Source: Leucobacter sp. UCMA 4100 (GTDB taxonomy: Bacteria > Actinomycetota > Actinomycetes > Actinomycetales > Microbacteriaceae). Taken from it: a DNA stretch of 64,000 bases. The stretch is from assembly GCF_027853335.1 (NCBI RefSeq), contig NZ_JAFEUS010000002.1, positions 2,588,514-2,652,513 of the forward strand, written 5' to 3'. The first letter of the stretch is position 1. Every line of letters begins with the position of its first letter. Positions 1-6,748 of this stretch are shown piece after piece. The notes under the pieces are model-generated. The model was not told the origin of the DNA. It searched no databases and worked only from the letters and a program-made list of their open reading frames with translations. The position numbers were made by a program, and so were the translations under genes.

Positions 1-429
1 CGTCAGCTCGACTACTGGGCGCGCACCGGTCTCGTTGAGCCCACCGTTCGTGGTGCGGCCGGTTCAGGTACGCAGCGTCTGTACAGCTTTCGTGACATTC
101 TCGTACTGAAGCTCGTGAAGCGCCTGCTCGACACCGGTATCTCGCTCCAGCAGATCCGCACCGCCATCGAGCAGCTGCACGCCTCCGGCGTCTCAGATCT
201 CGCAGAGGTGACCCTCATGAGCGATGGCGCGGGCGTGTACCTGTGCGTCTCGCCCGACGAGGTGATTGACCTCATGAGCCAGGGCCAGGGCGTCTTCGGT
301 ATTGCTGTTGGCAAGGTCTTGCAGGAGGTCTCAACGACGCTCGTTGACCTCGAAGAGCACCGCGAGGTTGTGGTCACTGACTCGGCCGACGACGAGCTCG
401 CCCAGCGCCGCGCCAAAAAGATTTCTTAG
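1..429 (+). CDS. MerR-family transcriptional regulator, 5' end outside window (Rv1828-like)
   Basis: The first codon of the window is already in frame (RQLDYWARTGLVEP), which is the end of the wing region of a MerR-type winged-helix domain, followed by YSFRDILVLKLVKRLLDTG and the helix ISLQQIRTAIEQL. The start codon and first helix lie upstream of the window. The C-terminal half (VYLCVSPDEVIDLMSQGQGVFGIAV) resembles the effector-like domain of M. tuberculosis Rv1828 rather than a metal-binding MerR; I see no cysteine pair. In actinobacteria this gene usually follows garA, ftsR and a bifunctional nuclease gene, which cannot be checked here. A strong hairpin with a T run follows the stop. It probably binds DNA as a dimer; its targets are unknown from sequence. 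Confidence 0.85.
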   Translation, partial: RQLDYWARTGLVEPTVRGAAGSGTQRLYSFRDILVLKLVKRLLDTGISLQQIRTAIEQLHASGVSDLAEVTLMSDGAGVYLCVSPDEVIDLMSQGQGVFGIAVGKVLQEVSTTLVDLEEHREVVVTDSADDELAQRRAKKIS

Positions 430-468
430 CAAGCGACGGGGCGTCTCGTCCCGTCAGTATTGCCCAAG

Positions 469-505
469 GCTCCGAGCCGCACACCATCGTGCGCTCGGAG
501 CTTTT
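469..505 (+). terminator. Rho-independent terminator after the MerR gene
   Basis: A GC-rich inverted repeat (GCTCCGAG ... CTCGGAGC, with CGCAC/GTGCG further in) is followed by TTTT at 502-505. It starts 40 nt after the MerR stop codon. Confidence 0.75.
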
Positions 506-565
506 GCGTTGCCACCTCATCGGGGGTGCATGAGAGCGCGCTACGGCGGGGAGAGGGCCCAGAAA

Positions 566-607
566 CGCCTGTGCCGCACCTCCCAAAATGGGGGTGCGGC
601 ACAGGCG
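566..607 (-). terminator. Terminator-like hairpin downstream of parA
   Basis: A perfect 15-bp inverted repeat (arms 566-580 and 593-607) that extends inward with CCC/GGG around an AAAAT loop. It lies 25 nt beyond the stop codon of the minus-strand ParA gene. There is no clear T tract, so it may act as an mRNA 3'-end stabiliser as much as a terminator. Confidence 0.65.
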
Positions 608-631
608 GGTAAAGCGTGTTTGAGTGTGCTG

Positions 632-1498
632 CTACTGCTCGTCGTCGGCGTTGACGTCGACAACGGCCTGCGTGGCCGTAATCGAGGTGCGACGGGCCTT
701 GCGCAACGTGTCAACATCGAAGCCGACCGAGTCGAGCACCTGGCCGAGAATCGTGTCGAAGTGCGATGCCATCTCTTGCACTGATTCGCCGGGCCACATG
801 TGCAGCGGCTTTGCCGCACCCTGGGCCTGCTGAAGCGAGGTGCGCTCTGGGAGCTGGGGATCAAGAATGAGCTCGCCGAACATCTCGCGCAGCTCGCGAA
901 TGCGGAACTGGTGCTCCATTGACTGAGGCTTCGTGCGGTTAATGACGATGCCGAGTGGCTCGAGACGCGGGCTGATGCCGGTGCGAATCTCTTCGATCGC
1001 GCGAAGCGCACGGTCGGCCGCGGCAACGGCGAAGAGGCCGGGCTCGGTTACAATCACGACGCGGTCACTCGCGGCCCACGCAATGCGTGTCAGGGCGTTG
1101 AGCGAGGGGGAGCTGTCGATGAGCACGAGGTCGTAGTCGGGCTCAACCGTTGCGAGCGCTTCTTCGAGCTTCCAAATCTCACGCATGGTCGGGTGAGGGC
1201 CATCGAAGTTAATCGCTGAGGGGCTACCGAGCAGCAGGTCGATCGCGCCGTCGTGGTGTTTGTTCCACCCACTCGGGAGAATCGCGTCGCGAACATCCTT
1301 CGGATTCTCAAGAATATCTGCGATGTTCTTGGTCTCGTCGGTCGGCGATACGTCGAGGCCCGTTGAAACGTCTGACTGCGGGTCGAGGTCAACAACGAGG
1401 GTGCGCAACCCCAGCGAGAACGCTGCAGAGGCGAGGCCTAGTGTCACCGTCGTCTTACCGACGCCGCCTTTTAAAGAACTAATACTCAAAACATGCAC
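632..1498 (-). CDS. ParA/Soj-family ATPase, orphan
   Basis: 288 aa. The N-terminus holds the deviant Walker A motif KGGVGKTT at residues 10-17, then DLDPQSDVSTG (the switch I region) and LVLIDSSPSLN (Walker B region), the standard signature of ParA/MinD-type ATPases that dimerise on ATP and bind DNA or membrane. No amphipathic C-terminal helix typical of MinD is evident, so ParA type is more likely. No parB neighbour and no full parS site were seen nearby, so this is probably a cargo- or pole-positioning ParA rather than the chromosomal partition ATPase. The GTG start at 1498 is supported by a -10 element exactly 6 nt upstream, suggesting a leaderless mRNA. It is divergent from def. Confidence 0.85.
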   Translation of the reverse strand: MHVLSISSLKGGVGKTTVTLGLASAAFSLGLRTLVVDLDPQSDVSTGLDVSPTDETKNIADILENPKDVRDAILPSGWNKHHDGAIDLLLGSPSAINFDGPHPTMREIWKLEEALATVEPDYDLVLIDSSPSLNALTRIAWAASDRVVIVTEPGLFAVAAADRALRAIEEIRTGISPRLEPLGIVINRTKPQSMEHQFRIRELREMFGELILDPQLPERTSLQQAQGAAKPLHMWPGESVQEMASHFDTILGQVLDSVGFDVDTLRKARRTSITATQAVVDVNADDEQ

Positions 1499-1504
1499 GC
1501 TTTA

Positions 1505-1510
1505 ACTCTA
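1505..1510 (-). promoter_or_regulatory. -10 element of parA, leaderless arrangement
   Basis: On the minus strand TAGAGT ends 6 nt before the GTG at 1498, and no Shine-Dalgarno sequence is present. This places the transcription start at or next to the start codon. No good -35 is visible. Confidence 0.55.
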
Positions 1511-1574
1511 CCCTGTGAACCTTGAAAGGCTCGAAGAAAACTGAGCACTGGGCAATATCTTTGGCACAGTTCGT

Positions 1575-1580
1575 TAGAAT
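1575..1580 (+). promoter_or_regulatory. Candidate -10 element for def
   Basis: TAGAAT at 1575-1580 lies about 55 nt before the def start in the divergent parA-def interval. No convincing -35 is seen. Confidence 0.35.
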
Positions 1581-1634
1581 TTGTCTCATTGTCTTCTTCA
1601 CACATCGACTCATGAGATAGGTGGCCTCTTCGTT

Positions 1635-2126
1635 ATGGCTATTCGTGACATTCGCCTCTTCGGCGATCCCGTTCTTGCTGCTGCGTGCCAACCAGTAGGG
1701 GACATTGACGATGGAGTGAGGCAGCACGTGCAAGACCTACTCGACACCGTCGACATGGATGGCCGTGCGGGGCTCGCCTCGAACCAGATCGGCCACCAGC
1801 TGCGTGCCTTCAGCCTCAACATCGAGGGCAAACTTCAGTACGTTCTGAACCCCGAGATTGTTTCGCTCGAGGGAGAGCCTGTCGCTACGGGCGAGGGCTG
1901 CCTCTCGGTGCCCGACCTTTGGTACCCCGTCATGCGGTACCCGAAGGCCACCGTTCGCGGTATCGACCTTGAAGGTACCGAGGTCGTCATCACGGGCGAG
2001 GGGCTCCTCGCACAGGCGCTCCAGCACGAGTGTGATCACCTCGATGGCAAGCTGTATCTCGATCGCCTTGAGCGTGCCGAGCGCGGCAAAGCGCTTCGCG
2101 AGATTCGCGCCTCCTCATGGTTCTAA
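1635..2126 (+). CDS. def: Peptide deformylase
   Basis: 163 aa. It removes the N-formyl group from nascent proteins and partners functionally with fmt at 45.2 kb. All three family motifs are present: GLASNQIG (motif 1), EGCLSVP with the metal-ligand Cys89, and QHECDHLDG with ligands His131 and His135 and catalytic Glu132. The ATG at 1635 gives the usual N-terminus (MAIRDIRLFGDP, compare the family's IR...GDPVL). Longer in-frame starts upstream would add an unconserved 18-residue tail. No strong Shine-Dalgarno precedes the start. It is convergent with the acyl-CoA synthetase gene, sharing a bidirectional terminator. Confidence 0.95.
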   Translation: MAIRDIRLFGDPVLAAACQPVGDIDDGVRQHVQDLLDTVDMDGRAGLASNQIGHQLRAFSLNIEGKLQYVLNPEIVSLEGEPVATGEGCLSVPDLWYPVMRYPKATVRGIDLEGTEVVITGEGLLAQALQHECDHLDGKLYLDRLERAERGKALREIRASSWF

Positions 2127-2189
2127 AGCGTCAATCGCGCGGCGGTAGGGAACCCGGGTCATGCCGGGCGCGATCCGCCACAATCATAC

Positions 2190-2230
2190 GAGAAAGGGCC
2201 CCGCGCAGATCATGCGTGGGGCCCTTTCTC
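2190..2230. terminator. Bidirectional terminator between def and the acyl-CoA synthetase gene
   Basis: A perfect 18-bp inverted repeat (arms 2190-2207 and 2213-2230) begins with GAGAAAGGG and ends with CCCTTTCTC, around a 5-nt loop. It sits midway between two convergent genes. Confidence 0.85.
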
Positions 2231-2246
2231 GTGAAGTGGCGAGTGC

Positions 2247-4079
2247 CTACTTGCCGTGCGTGTGCAAGGCTTCAGTCTGCGGGTTATCGCCGTAGATCTT
2301 GTCGATGTCTGCCTGGAAATCACGCAAGATATTGTCGCGCTTGATGCTCATCTTGGGCGTGAGATGGCCCGAATCTTCGGTGAAATCGGTGGGCAGTACC
2401 ACGAATTTGCGGATCGACTCGGCACGCGACATGTACGCGTTGCCCTCGTCGACCGCTCGCTGGATCTCGGCGAGCACCTTGGGGTGAGCCGCTGCCTCGT
2501 TGAGTGACATGTTCGGGTCTTCACCGTTGTTCGTGAGCCAGGTCGGCAGCATTTCGGTGTCGAGGGTGACGAGGGCCGCGATGAACGGCTTCTGGTCGCC
2601 GACAACGACGATCTGGCCGACGATCGGGTTCGCGCGAATCGCGTCTTCGAGAACGGCCGGGGCGACGTTCTTGCCGCCGGCGGTGACGATGATCTCTTTC
2701 TTACGGCCGGTAATGCTGAGGTAGCCGTCGGCGTCGAGCGTGCCGAGGTCGCCCGTCTTGAAGAACCCGTCTTCGGTGAAGACCTTCTTGGTCTCTTCTG
2801 GGTTGTTCCAGTACTCCTTGAAGACGTCGATACCCTTCACCTGAATCTCGCCGTCGTCAGCGATGCGCACGGTGTGGCCTGGCAGTGCGGGGCCAACGGT
2901 GCCGATCTTGAACTTGTCGGGCAGATTCACGGTGACCGGTGCGGTCGTCTCGGTGAGGCCGTAGCCCTCGAGCACCTTGATGGTGAGTGAGTGGTAGAAG
3001 TGGCCGAGGTAGCGCGACAGGGGTGCTGAGCCCGAGATGGCGTACTTCACGCGGCCGCCAAGGGTCTCGCGCAGCTTCGCGAAGACGAGCTTGTCGTAGA
3101 GCGCGTACTTGAGCTTCAGGCCGAAACCGACCTTGCCCTTTTCGAGTGCCTCTGAGTACTCAACGGCGCAGGCAGCTGCGGCGCGGAAGATCTTACCCTT
3201 GCGGCCGGCCTCTGCCTTCTGCTCTGCCGAGTTGTACACCTTCTCGAACACGCGGGGTACCGCGAGAATGAACGAGGGGCGGAACGAGCCGAGCGAGGGC
3301 ACGAGCTGTGAGGTGTCGGGCTGGTGGCCGACGCGGACGCCTGAGTACACGCACAGTACCGAGATGAAGCGGGCGAAGACGTGGGCGAGGGTTACGAAGA
3401 GGAGGGTCGAGGCGCCCGGCTCGCGAACAACCTCGTTGAGGCCCGCGGCCGCGTTGCGCGACAGATCGACAAAGTTTGAGTGGGTGAGCACGCAGCCCTT
3501 GGGGCGGCCGGTCGAACCCGAGGTGTAGATAAGTGTCGCGATGTCGTCGCCCTTGGCCGCACTGCGGCGCTCTTCGAGGGTCTCGTCGCTGACCTCTGCT
3601 CCTGCGGCAGCGAGAGTATCAAGGTCGCCCTCGTCCATGCGCCAGACAAGGTCGATGTTTGGGGTGTTGCCGCGAATCTCTGAGAAGCGCTCGTGGTATT
3701 CCTCAGCCTGCAGAATGATCGCGCGTGCGCCCGAGTCTTCGAGGACCCAATGGATCTGCAGTGGTGACGAGGTCTCGTAGATCGGTACCATGACCGCTCC
3801 AGCGTAGAAAATGGCGAAGTCGATGAGTGACCACTCGTAGCTCGTCTTGCACATGAACGCGATCTTGTCGCCGGGCTTGATGCCCTGGGCAATGAGGCCC
3901 TTTGCGAGGCTGACGACCTGGTTGCGAAACTCGGTCGCGGTAATGTCACGCCACCCGTCGCCCTGCGGAACGGCAAAAAGTGCTTGGTGAGGCGTGGCCT
4001 GAACTCGTTCTTCAAGAAGTGAAGTGATATTGCTCTCTGGTGTGAGCGGAACGAGCAGGGGGGTTTCAGTTTGATTCAC
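2247..4079 (-). CDS. Long-chain fatty-acid-CoA ligase (FadD15-like)
   Basis: 610 aa. It activates fatty acids through an acyl-AMP intermediate to acyl-CoA. The AMP-binding P-loop-like motif YTSGSTGRPKG is near residue 175, YGLTET (adenylation motif) near residue 370, and TGDLG near residue 445. The C-terminal GRKKEIIVTAGGKNVAP motif is typical of long-chain AMP-forming synthetases. The GTG at 4079 follows AAGGAG with good spacing and is preferred to an ORF extension of 19 residues. The PlsC-type acyltransferase is transcribed divergently next door, matching the FadD15/Rv2182c neighbourhood in mycobacteria and suggesting a role in feeding acyl groups to phospholipid synthesis. Chain-length preference cannot be read from sequence. 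Confidence 0.92.
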   Translation of the reverse strand: MNQTETPLLVPLTPESNITSLLEERVQATPHQALFAVPQGDGWRDITATEFRNQVVSLAKGLIAQGIKPGDKIAFMCKTSYEWSLIDFAIFYAGAVMVPIYETSSPLQIHWVLEDSGARAIILQAEEYHERFSEIRGNTPNIDLVWRMDEGDLDTLAAAGAEVSDETLEERRSAAKGDDIATLIYTSGSTGRPKGCVLTHSNFVDLSRNAAAGLNEVVREPGASTLLFVTLAHVFARFISVLCVYSGVRVGHQPDTSQLVPSLGSFRPSFILAVPRVFEKVYNSAEQKAEAGRKGKIFRAAAACAVEYSEALEKGKVGFGLKLKYALYDKLVFAKLRETLGGRVKYAISGSAPLSRYLGHFYHSLTIKVLEGYGLTETTAPVTVNLPDKFKIGTVGPALPGHTVRIADDGEIQVKGIDVFKEYWNNPEETKKVFTEDGFFKTGDLGTLDADGYLSITGRKKEIIVTAGGKNVAPAVLEDAIRANPIVGQIVVVGDQKPFIAALVTLDTEMLPTWLTNNGEDPNMSLNEAAAHPKVLAEIQRAVDEGNAYMSRAESIRKFVVLPTDFTEDSGHLTPKMSIKRDNILRDFQADIDKIYGDNPQTEALHTHGK

Positions 4080-4098
4080 GGTAGCTCCTTTGATACCT

Positions 4099-4104
4099 AT
4101 TCTA
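4099..4104 (-). promoter_or_regulatory. Candidate -10 element for the acyl-CoA synthetase gene
   Basis: TAGAAT on the minus strand, 19 nt upstream of the GTG at 4079, leaves room for a short leader carrying the AAGGAG ribosome site. No clear -35 is seen. Confidence 0.4.
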
Positions 4105-4195
4105 GGACGGTAGGTTTGCCGACCCGTTACGGGCATCTTGTCATAACCACCTTAGCCCCGACATGCTCAATACCCTTATCGCATTGGTGCTGGGG

Positions 4196-4201
4196 TATAT
4201 T
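4196..4201 (+). promoter_or_regulatory. Candidate -10 element for the PlsC-type gene
   Basis: TATATT at 4196-4201, 41 nt before the ATG at 4243. It is a near-consensus hexamer, but no matching -35 is obvious. Confidence 0.4.
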
Positions 4202-4242
4202 CTTTGAGAGCCTCAACCGTCATTCCTTTGGAGAGAAACTCG

Positions 4243-4923
4243 ATGATTTATTGGATCCTCAAACACCTGATCGTTGGGCCACTCGTCAAACTTATCTATC
4301 GCCCCTGGATTGAGGGGGCTGAGAACATCCCGCCGACAGGGCCGGTCATCATCGTGGGCAACCACCTCTCGGTCATCGACTCGTTCTTTCTTCCGCTCAT
4401 GATCGACCGCCGCGTGCACTTTCTTGCCAAGAGCGATTACTTTACGGGCAAGGGGCTCAGCGGTTGGTTCGTGAAGCACTTCATGCTCGCTACCGGTCAG
4501 ATTCCCATCGATCGCTCGGGAGGCAAGGCGTCTGAGGCGGCGCTCAACACCGGGCTTGGGGTGCTCGATAAGGGCAACATGCTCGCGATGTACCCCGAGG
4601 GTACGCGCAGCCCAGACGCGCGCCTGTATCGCGGCCGCACGGGTGTCGCCCGCCTCGTCGTCGAGTCAGGCGCGGTCGTTGTACCCGCGATCATGGTTGA
4701 CACCGAAAAGGCGCTTCCGATCGGAAAGAAGATTCCCCGGGTGCGCCGCATTGGTTCGATCATCGGTGAGCCACTCGACTTCACTCGCTTTCAGGGCATG
4801 GCCGCCGACCGTTTCGTGTTGCGAAGCGTCACCGACGAAATTATGTACGAAATTCAGAAGCTCAGCCAGCAAGAATACGTCGATATTTACGCCTCAAGCG
4901 TACGAAACCGCGCGAAGGCGTAA
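4243..4923 (+). CDS. 1-acyl-sn-glycerol-3-phosphate acyltransferase family (PlsC-like)
   Basis: 226 aa. Members transfer an acyl chain to lysophosphatidic acid or related glycerolipids at the membrane. The catalytic HX4D motif is His41-LSVI-Asp46 (GNHLSVID), and the phosphate-binding motif YPEGTRS is around Glu119. The ATG at 4243 follows TTTGGAG with good spacing; an in-frame start 13 codons earlier has no ribosome site. The gene sits between the divergent acyl-CoA synthetase gene and aroG, as in mycobacteria (Rv2182c). Whether it acts on lysophosphatidate or another acceptor such as a mannolipid cannot be decided. Confidence 0.9.
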   Translation: MIYWILKHLIVGPLVKLIYRPWIEGAENIPPTGPVIIVGNHLSVIDSFFLPLMIDRRVHFLAKSDYFTGKGLSGWFVKHFMLATGQIPIDRSGGKASEAALNTGLGVLDKGNMLAMYPEGTRSPDARLYRGRTGVARLVVESGAVVVPAIMVDTEKALPIGKKIPRVRRIGSIIGEPLDFTRFQGMAADRFVLRSVTDEIMYEIQKLSQQEYVDIYASSVRNRAKA

Positions 4924-4952
4924 ACACCGCGACAACGATTTGACACCCCGTT

Positions 4953-4958
4953 TACAAT
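4953..4958 (+). promoter_or_regulatory. -10 element for aroG
   Basis: TACAAT at 4953-4958 overlaps the ATG at 4957, so that ATG is unlikely to be in the mRNA. Together with the AAGGAT ribosome site at 4993-4998 this supports the GTG at 5005 as the aroG start. Confidence 0.5.
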
Positions 4959-5004
4959 GGGGATACGTCAGCTCGGCGTACTCTCGAAACTTAAGGATAA
5001 GTGC

Positions 5005-6375
5005 GTGGATCACCAGGATATTCAGACGAATCTGCAGTCAGTCGGGATGCAAGGCTTTGATACCTATCGCGATCTCGAGGCGAAACAGCAGCCTGTCTGG
5101 AATGACGAGAAGACGCTCAACGGCGTGCTCTCGCAGCTCAGCACGCAACCTCCGCTCGTCTTTGCCGGTGAAGCAGACGTTCTGAAGTCGAGACTCGCCG
5201 CCGCAGCCCGCGGCGAGGCGTTCTTACTGCAGGGCGGCGACTGCGCTGAGACATTCGAGGCGGCAACCGCTGATAAGATCCGCGATCGTGTGAAAACGTT
5301 GCTGCAGATGGCCGTCGTACTTACGTACGGCGCCTCGATGCCCGTGATTAAGGTTGGCCGCATGGCCGGGCAGTTCGCAAAGCCCCGCTCGAGCGACACC
5401 GAGACCCGCGACGGCGTGACGCTTCCGGCGTACCGTGGCGACCTCGTGAACGGCTACGACTTCACCGAGGAGTCGCGCACACCGAACCCCGAGCGCCTGC
5501 TGCAGGGCTACCATGTCTCGGCCTCGACGCTGAACCTTATTCGCGCGTTCACCCAGGGCGGCTTCGCCGATCTGCGGCTCGTGCACGACTGGAACAAGGG
5601 ATTCATCTCGAACCCCGTGAACCAGCGCTACGAGGCCCTCGCGGCCGAGATCGACCGTGCCGTGCGCTTCATGATGGCCTGCGGGGTCGACTTCGGCGCG
5701 CTCGAACGCACCGAGTTCTTCGTGAGCCACGAGGCGCTGCTGCTCGAGTACGAACGCCAGCTCACCCGCACCGACTCGCGCACCGGCGACATCTACGACA
5801 CCTCGGCACACATGCTGTGGATCGGCGAGCGTACGCGCGACATCAACGGCGCGCACGTCGAGTTTCTCTCGAAGGTCAAGAACCCCATCGGCGTCAAGCT
5901 CGGGCCCACGACGAAGCTCGACGACGCCCTGCGCCTCATCGATAAGCTCGACCCAGAGCGCGAGCCTGGCCGCCTCGCCTTCATCACGCGCATGGGCGCG
6001 GGCAAGATTCGTGACGTGCTGCCTGGCCTGCTCGAGGGCGTGCGCGATGCCGGCGCCCTGCCACTGTGGGTCACCGATCCGATGCACGGCAACGGCATTA
6101 CGACGCCGAATGGCTTCAAAACGCGTCGCTTCGACGAGATCATGGACGAGCTCAAGGGCTTCTTTGAGGCTCACCGCGAGGTCGGCACCTACCCGGGCGG
6201 CATGCACGTTGAGCTCACGGGCGATGACGTCACCGAATGCTTGGGCGGCGCAGAGAACATCGACGAGCTCGCACTCGAGGCGCGCTACGAGTCAGTGTGC
6301 GACCCACGCCTCAACCACCGCCAGTCGCTTGAGCTGGCCTTCCAAGTGGCCGAGGAGCTGAAGCGCCGCCACTAG
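5005..6375 (+). CDS. aroG: 3-deoxy-7-phosphoheptulonate synthase, class II (plant type)
   Basis: 456 aa. It condenses phosphoenolpyruvate and erythrose 4-phosphate in the first shikimate-pathway step, feeding the trp genes at 50-56 kb among others. Class II hallmarks are QQPVW near the N-terminus, PPLVFAGE, the long LLQGGDCAE motif with the metal-ligand Cys, KVGRMAGQFAKPRS, and WVTDPMHGN near the C-terminus. The length suits the class II family. The start at GTG 5005 is chosen because a -10 hexamer overlaps the earlier ATG and because AAGGAT lies 6 nt upstream. It is convergent with the kinase gene across a repeat-rich 373-bp gap. Feedback inhibition is likely but not readable from sequence. 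Confidence 0.94.
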   Translation: MDHQDIQTNLQSVGMQGFDTYRDLEAKQQPVWNDEKTLNGVLSQLSTQPPLVFAGEADVLKSRLAAAARGEAFLLQGGDCAETFEAATADKIRDRVKTLLQMAVVLTYGASMPVIKVGRMAGQFAKPRSSDTETRDGVTLPAYRGDLVNGYDFTEESRTPNPERLLQGYHVSASTLNLIRAFTQGGFADLRLVHDWNKGFISNPVNQRYEALAAEIDRAVRFMMACGVDFGALERTEFFVSHEALLLEYERQLTRTDSRTGDIYDTSAHMLWIGERTRDINGAHVEFLSKVKNPIGVKLGPTTKLDDALRLIDKLDPEREPGRLAFITRMGAGKIRDVLPGLLEGVRDAGALPLWVTDPMHGNGITTPNGFKTRRFDEIMDELKGFFEAHREVGTYPGGMHVELTGDDVTECLGGAENIDELALEARYESVCDPRLNHRQSLELAFQVAEELKRRH

Positions 6376-6486
6376 AGGGTGGGCTGGGGCGCTGCGGGCC
6401 TTCCGGATGGCGGCTGCCGCGCCCTCCGCTCGGGCCGGTCTCGCCTTTCGGGTGGCCGCTGCCGCGCTGTTTGCCTTTTTGTGGTT

Positions 6487-6540
6487 TACTTGACGAAAAG
6501 CAGGGTGTTTGAGGAGAAACACCCTGCTTTTTGTCATATG
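6487..6540. repeat. Dispersed palindromic element, copy 1 (also terminator-like)
   Basis: Left arm 6487-6510 (begins TACTTGACGAAAAGC) and right arm 6517-6540 (contains CACCCTGCTTTTTGTC) with a 6-nt loop. About 20 of the stem positions pair, with one G-U and decay at the right outer end. The left arm is identical over 22 nt to that of the copy at 62726-62779. The GC core and T-rich end could also stop transcription from aroG. Confidence 0.75.
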
Positions 6541-6679
6541 GATTGCGCGCGCTGGCGAATCGGCCCATTCGCGCAGTGTCGCCAGAAGATCCGAACCGCG
6601 ACGACCGGTAAGCCTCGACCGGCACGCCATGCCAGGAGCGCGACGACCGCGATGCCCGGCACGTCGTGCGTAGCGTGGA

Positions 6680-6730
6680 TCGTAGCTCGTAGCTCGTAGC
6701 TCGTAGCTCGTAGCTCGTAGCTCGTAGCTC
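6680..6730. repeat. Heptanucleotide tandem repeat, TCGTAGC x 7
   Basis: Seven perfect consecutive copies of TCGTAGC (6680-6728) plus two further bases. The array lies 19 bp from the 3' end of the kinase gene. No internal variation is seen, which suggests recent expansion or active slippage. Confidence 0.95.
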
Positions 6731-6748
6731 ACGGCTCGTGGCGCGAGG

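Larger units (their letters stand above)
6376..6748. other. Repeat-rich intergenic region between aroG and the kinase gene
   Basis: 373 bp between convergent genes. It holds a GC-rich low-complexity stretch (about 6376-6480), the palindrome at 6487-6540, two copies of GCGACGACCG in the 6597-6650 stretch, and the heptamer tandem array at 6680-6730. The open reading frames crossing it read out the repeats and are not believable genes. A similar arrangement of GC-rich repeats plus the same palindrome follows polA. Confidence 0.7.

Noticed and set aside
4957-5004. The ATG at 4957 as the aroG start.
   Set aside because: It overlaps a TACAAT -10 hexamer and encodes an unconserved extension; GTG 5005 has a ribosome site.
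6680-6730. The repeat array as a CRISPR.
   Set aside because: Units are 7 bp and contiguous, with no spacers and no cas genes.
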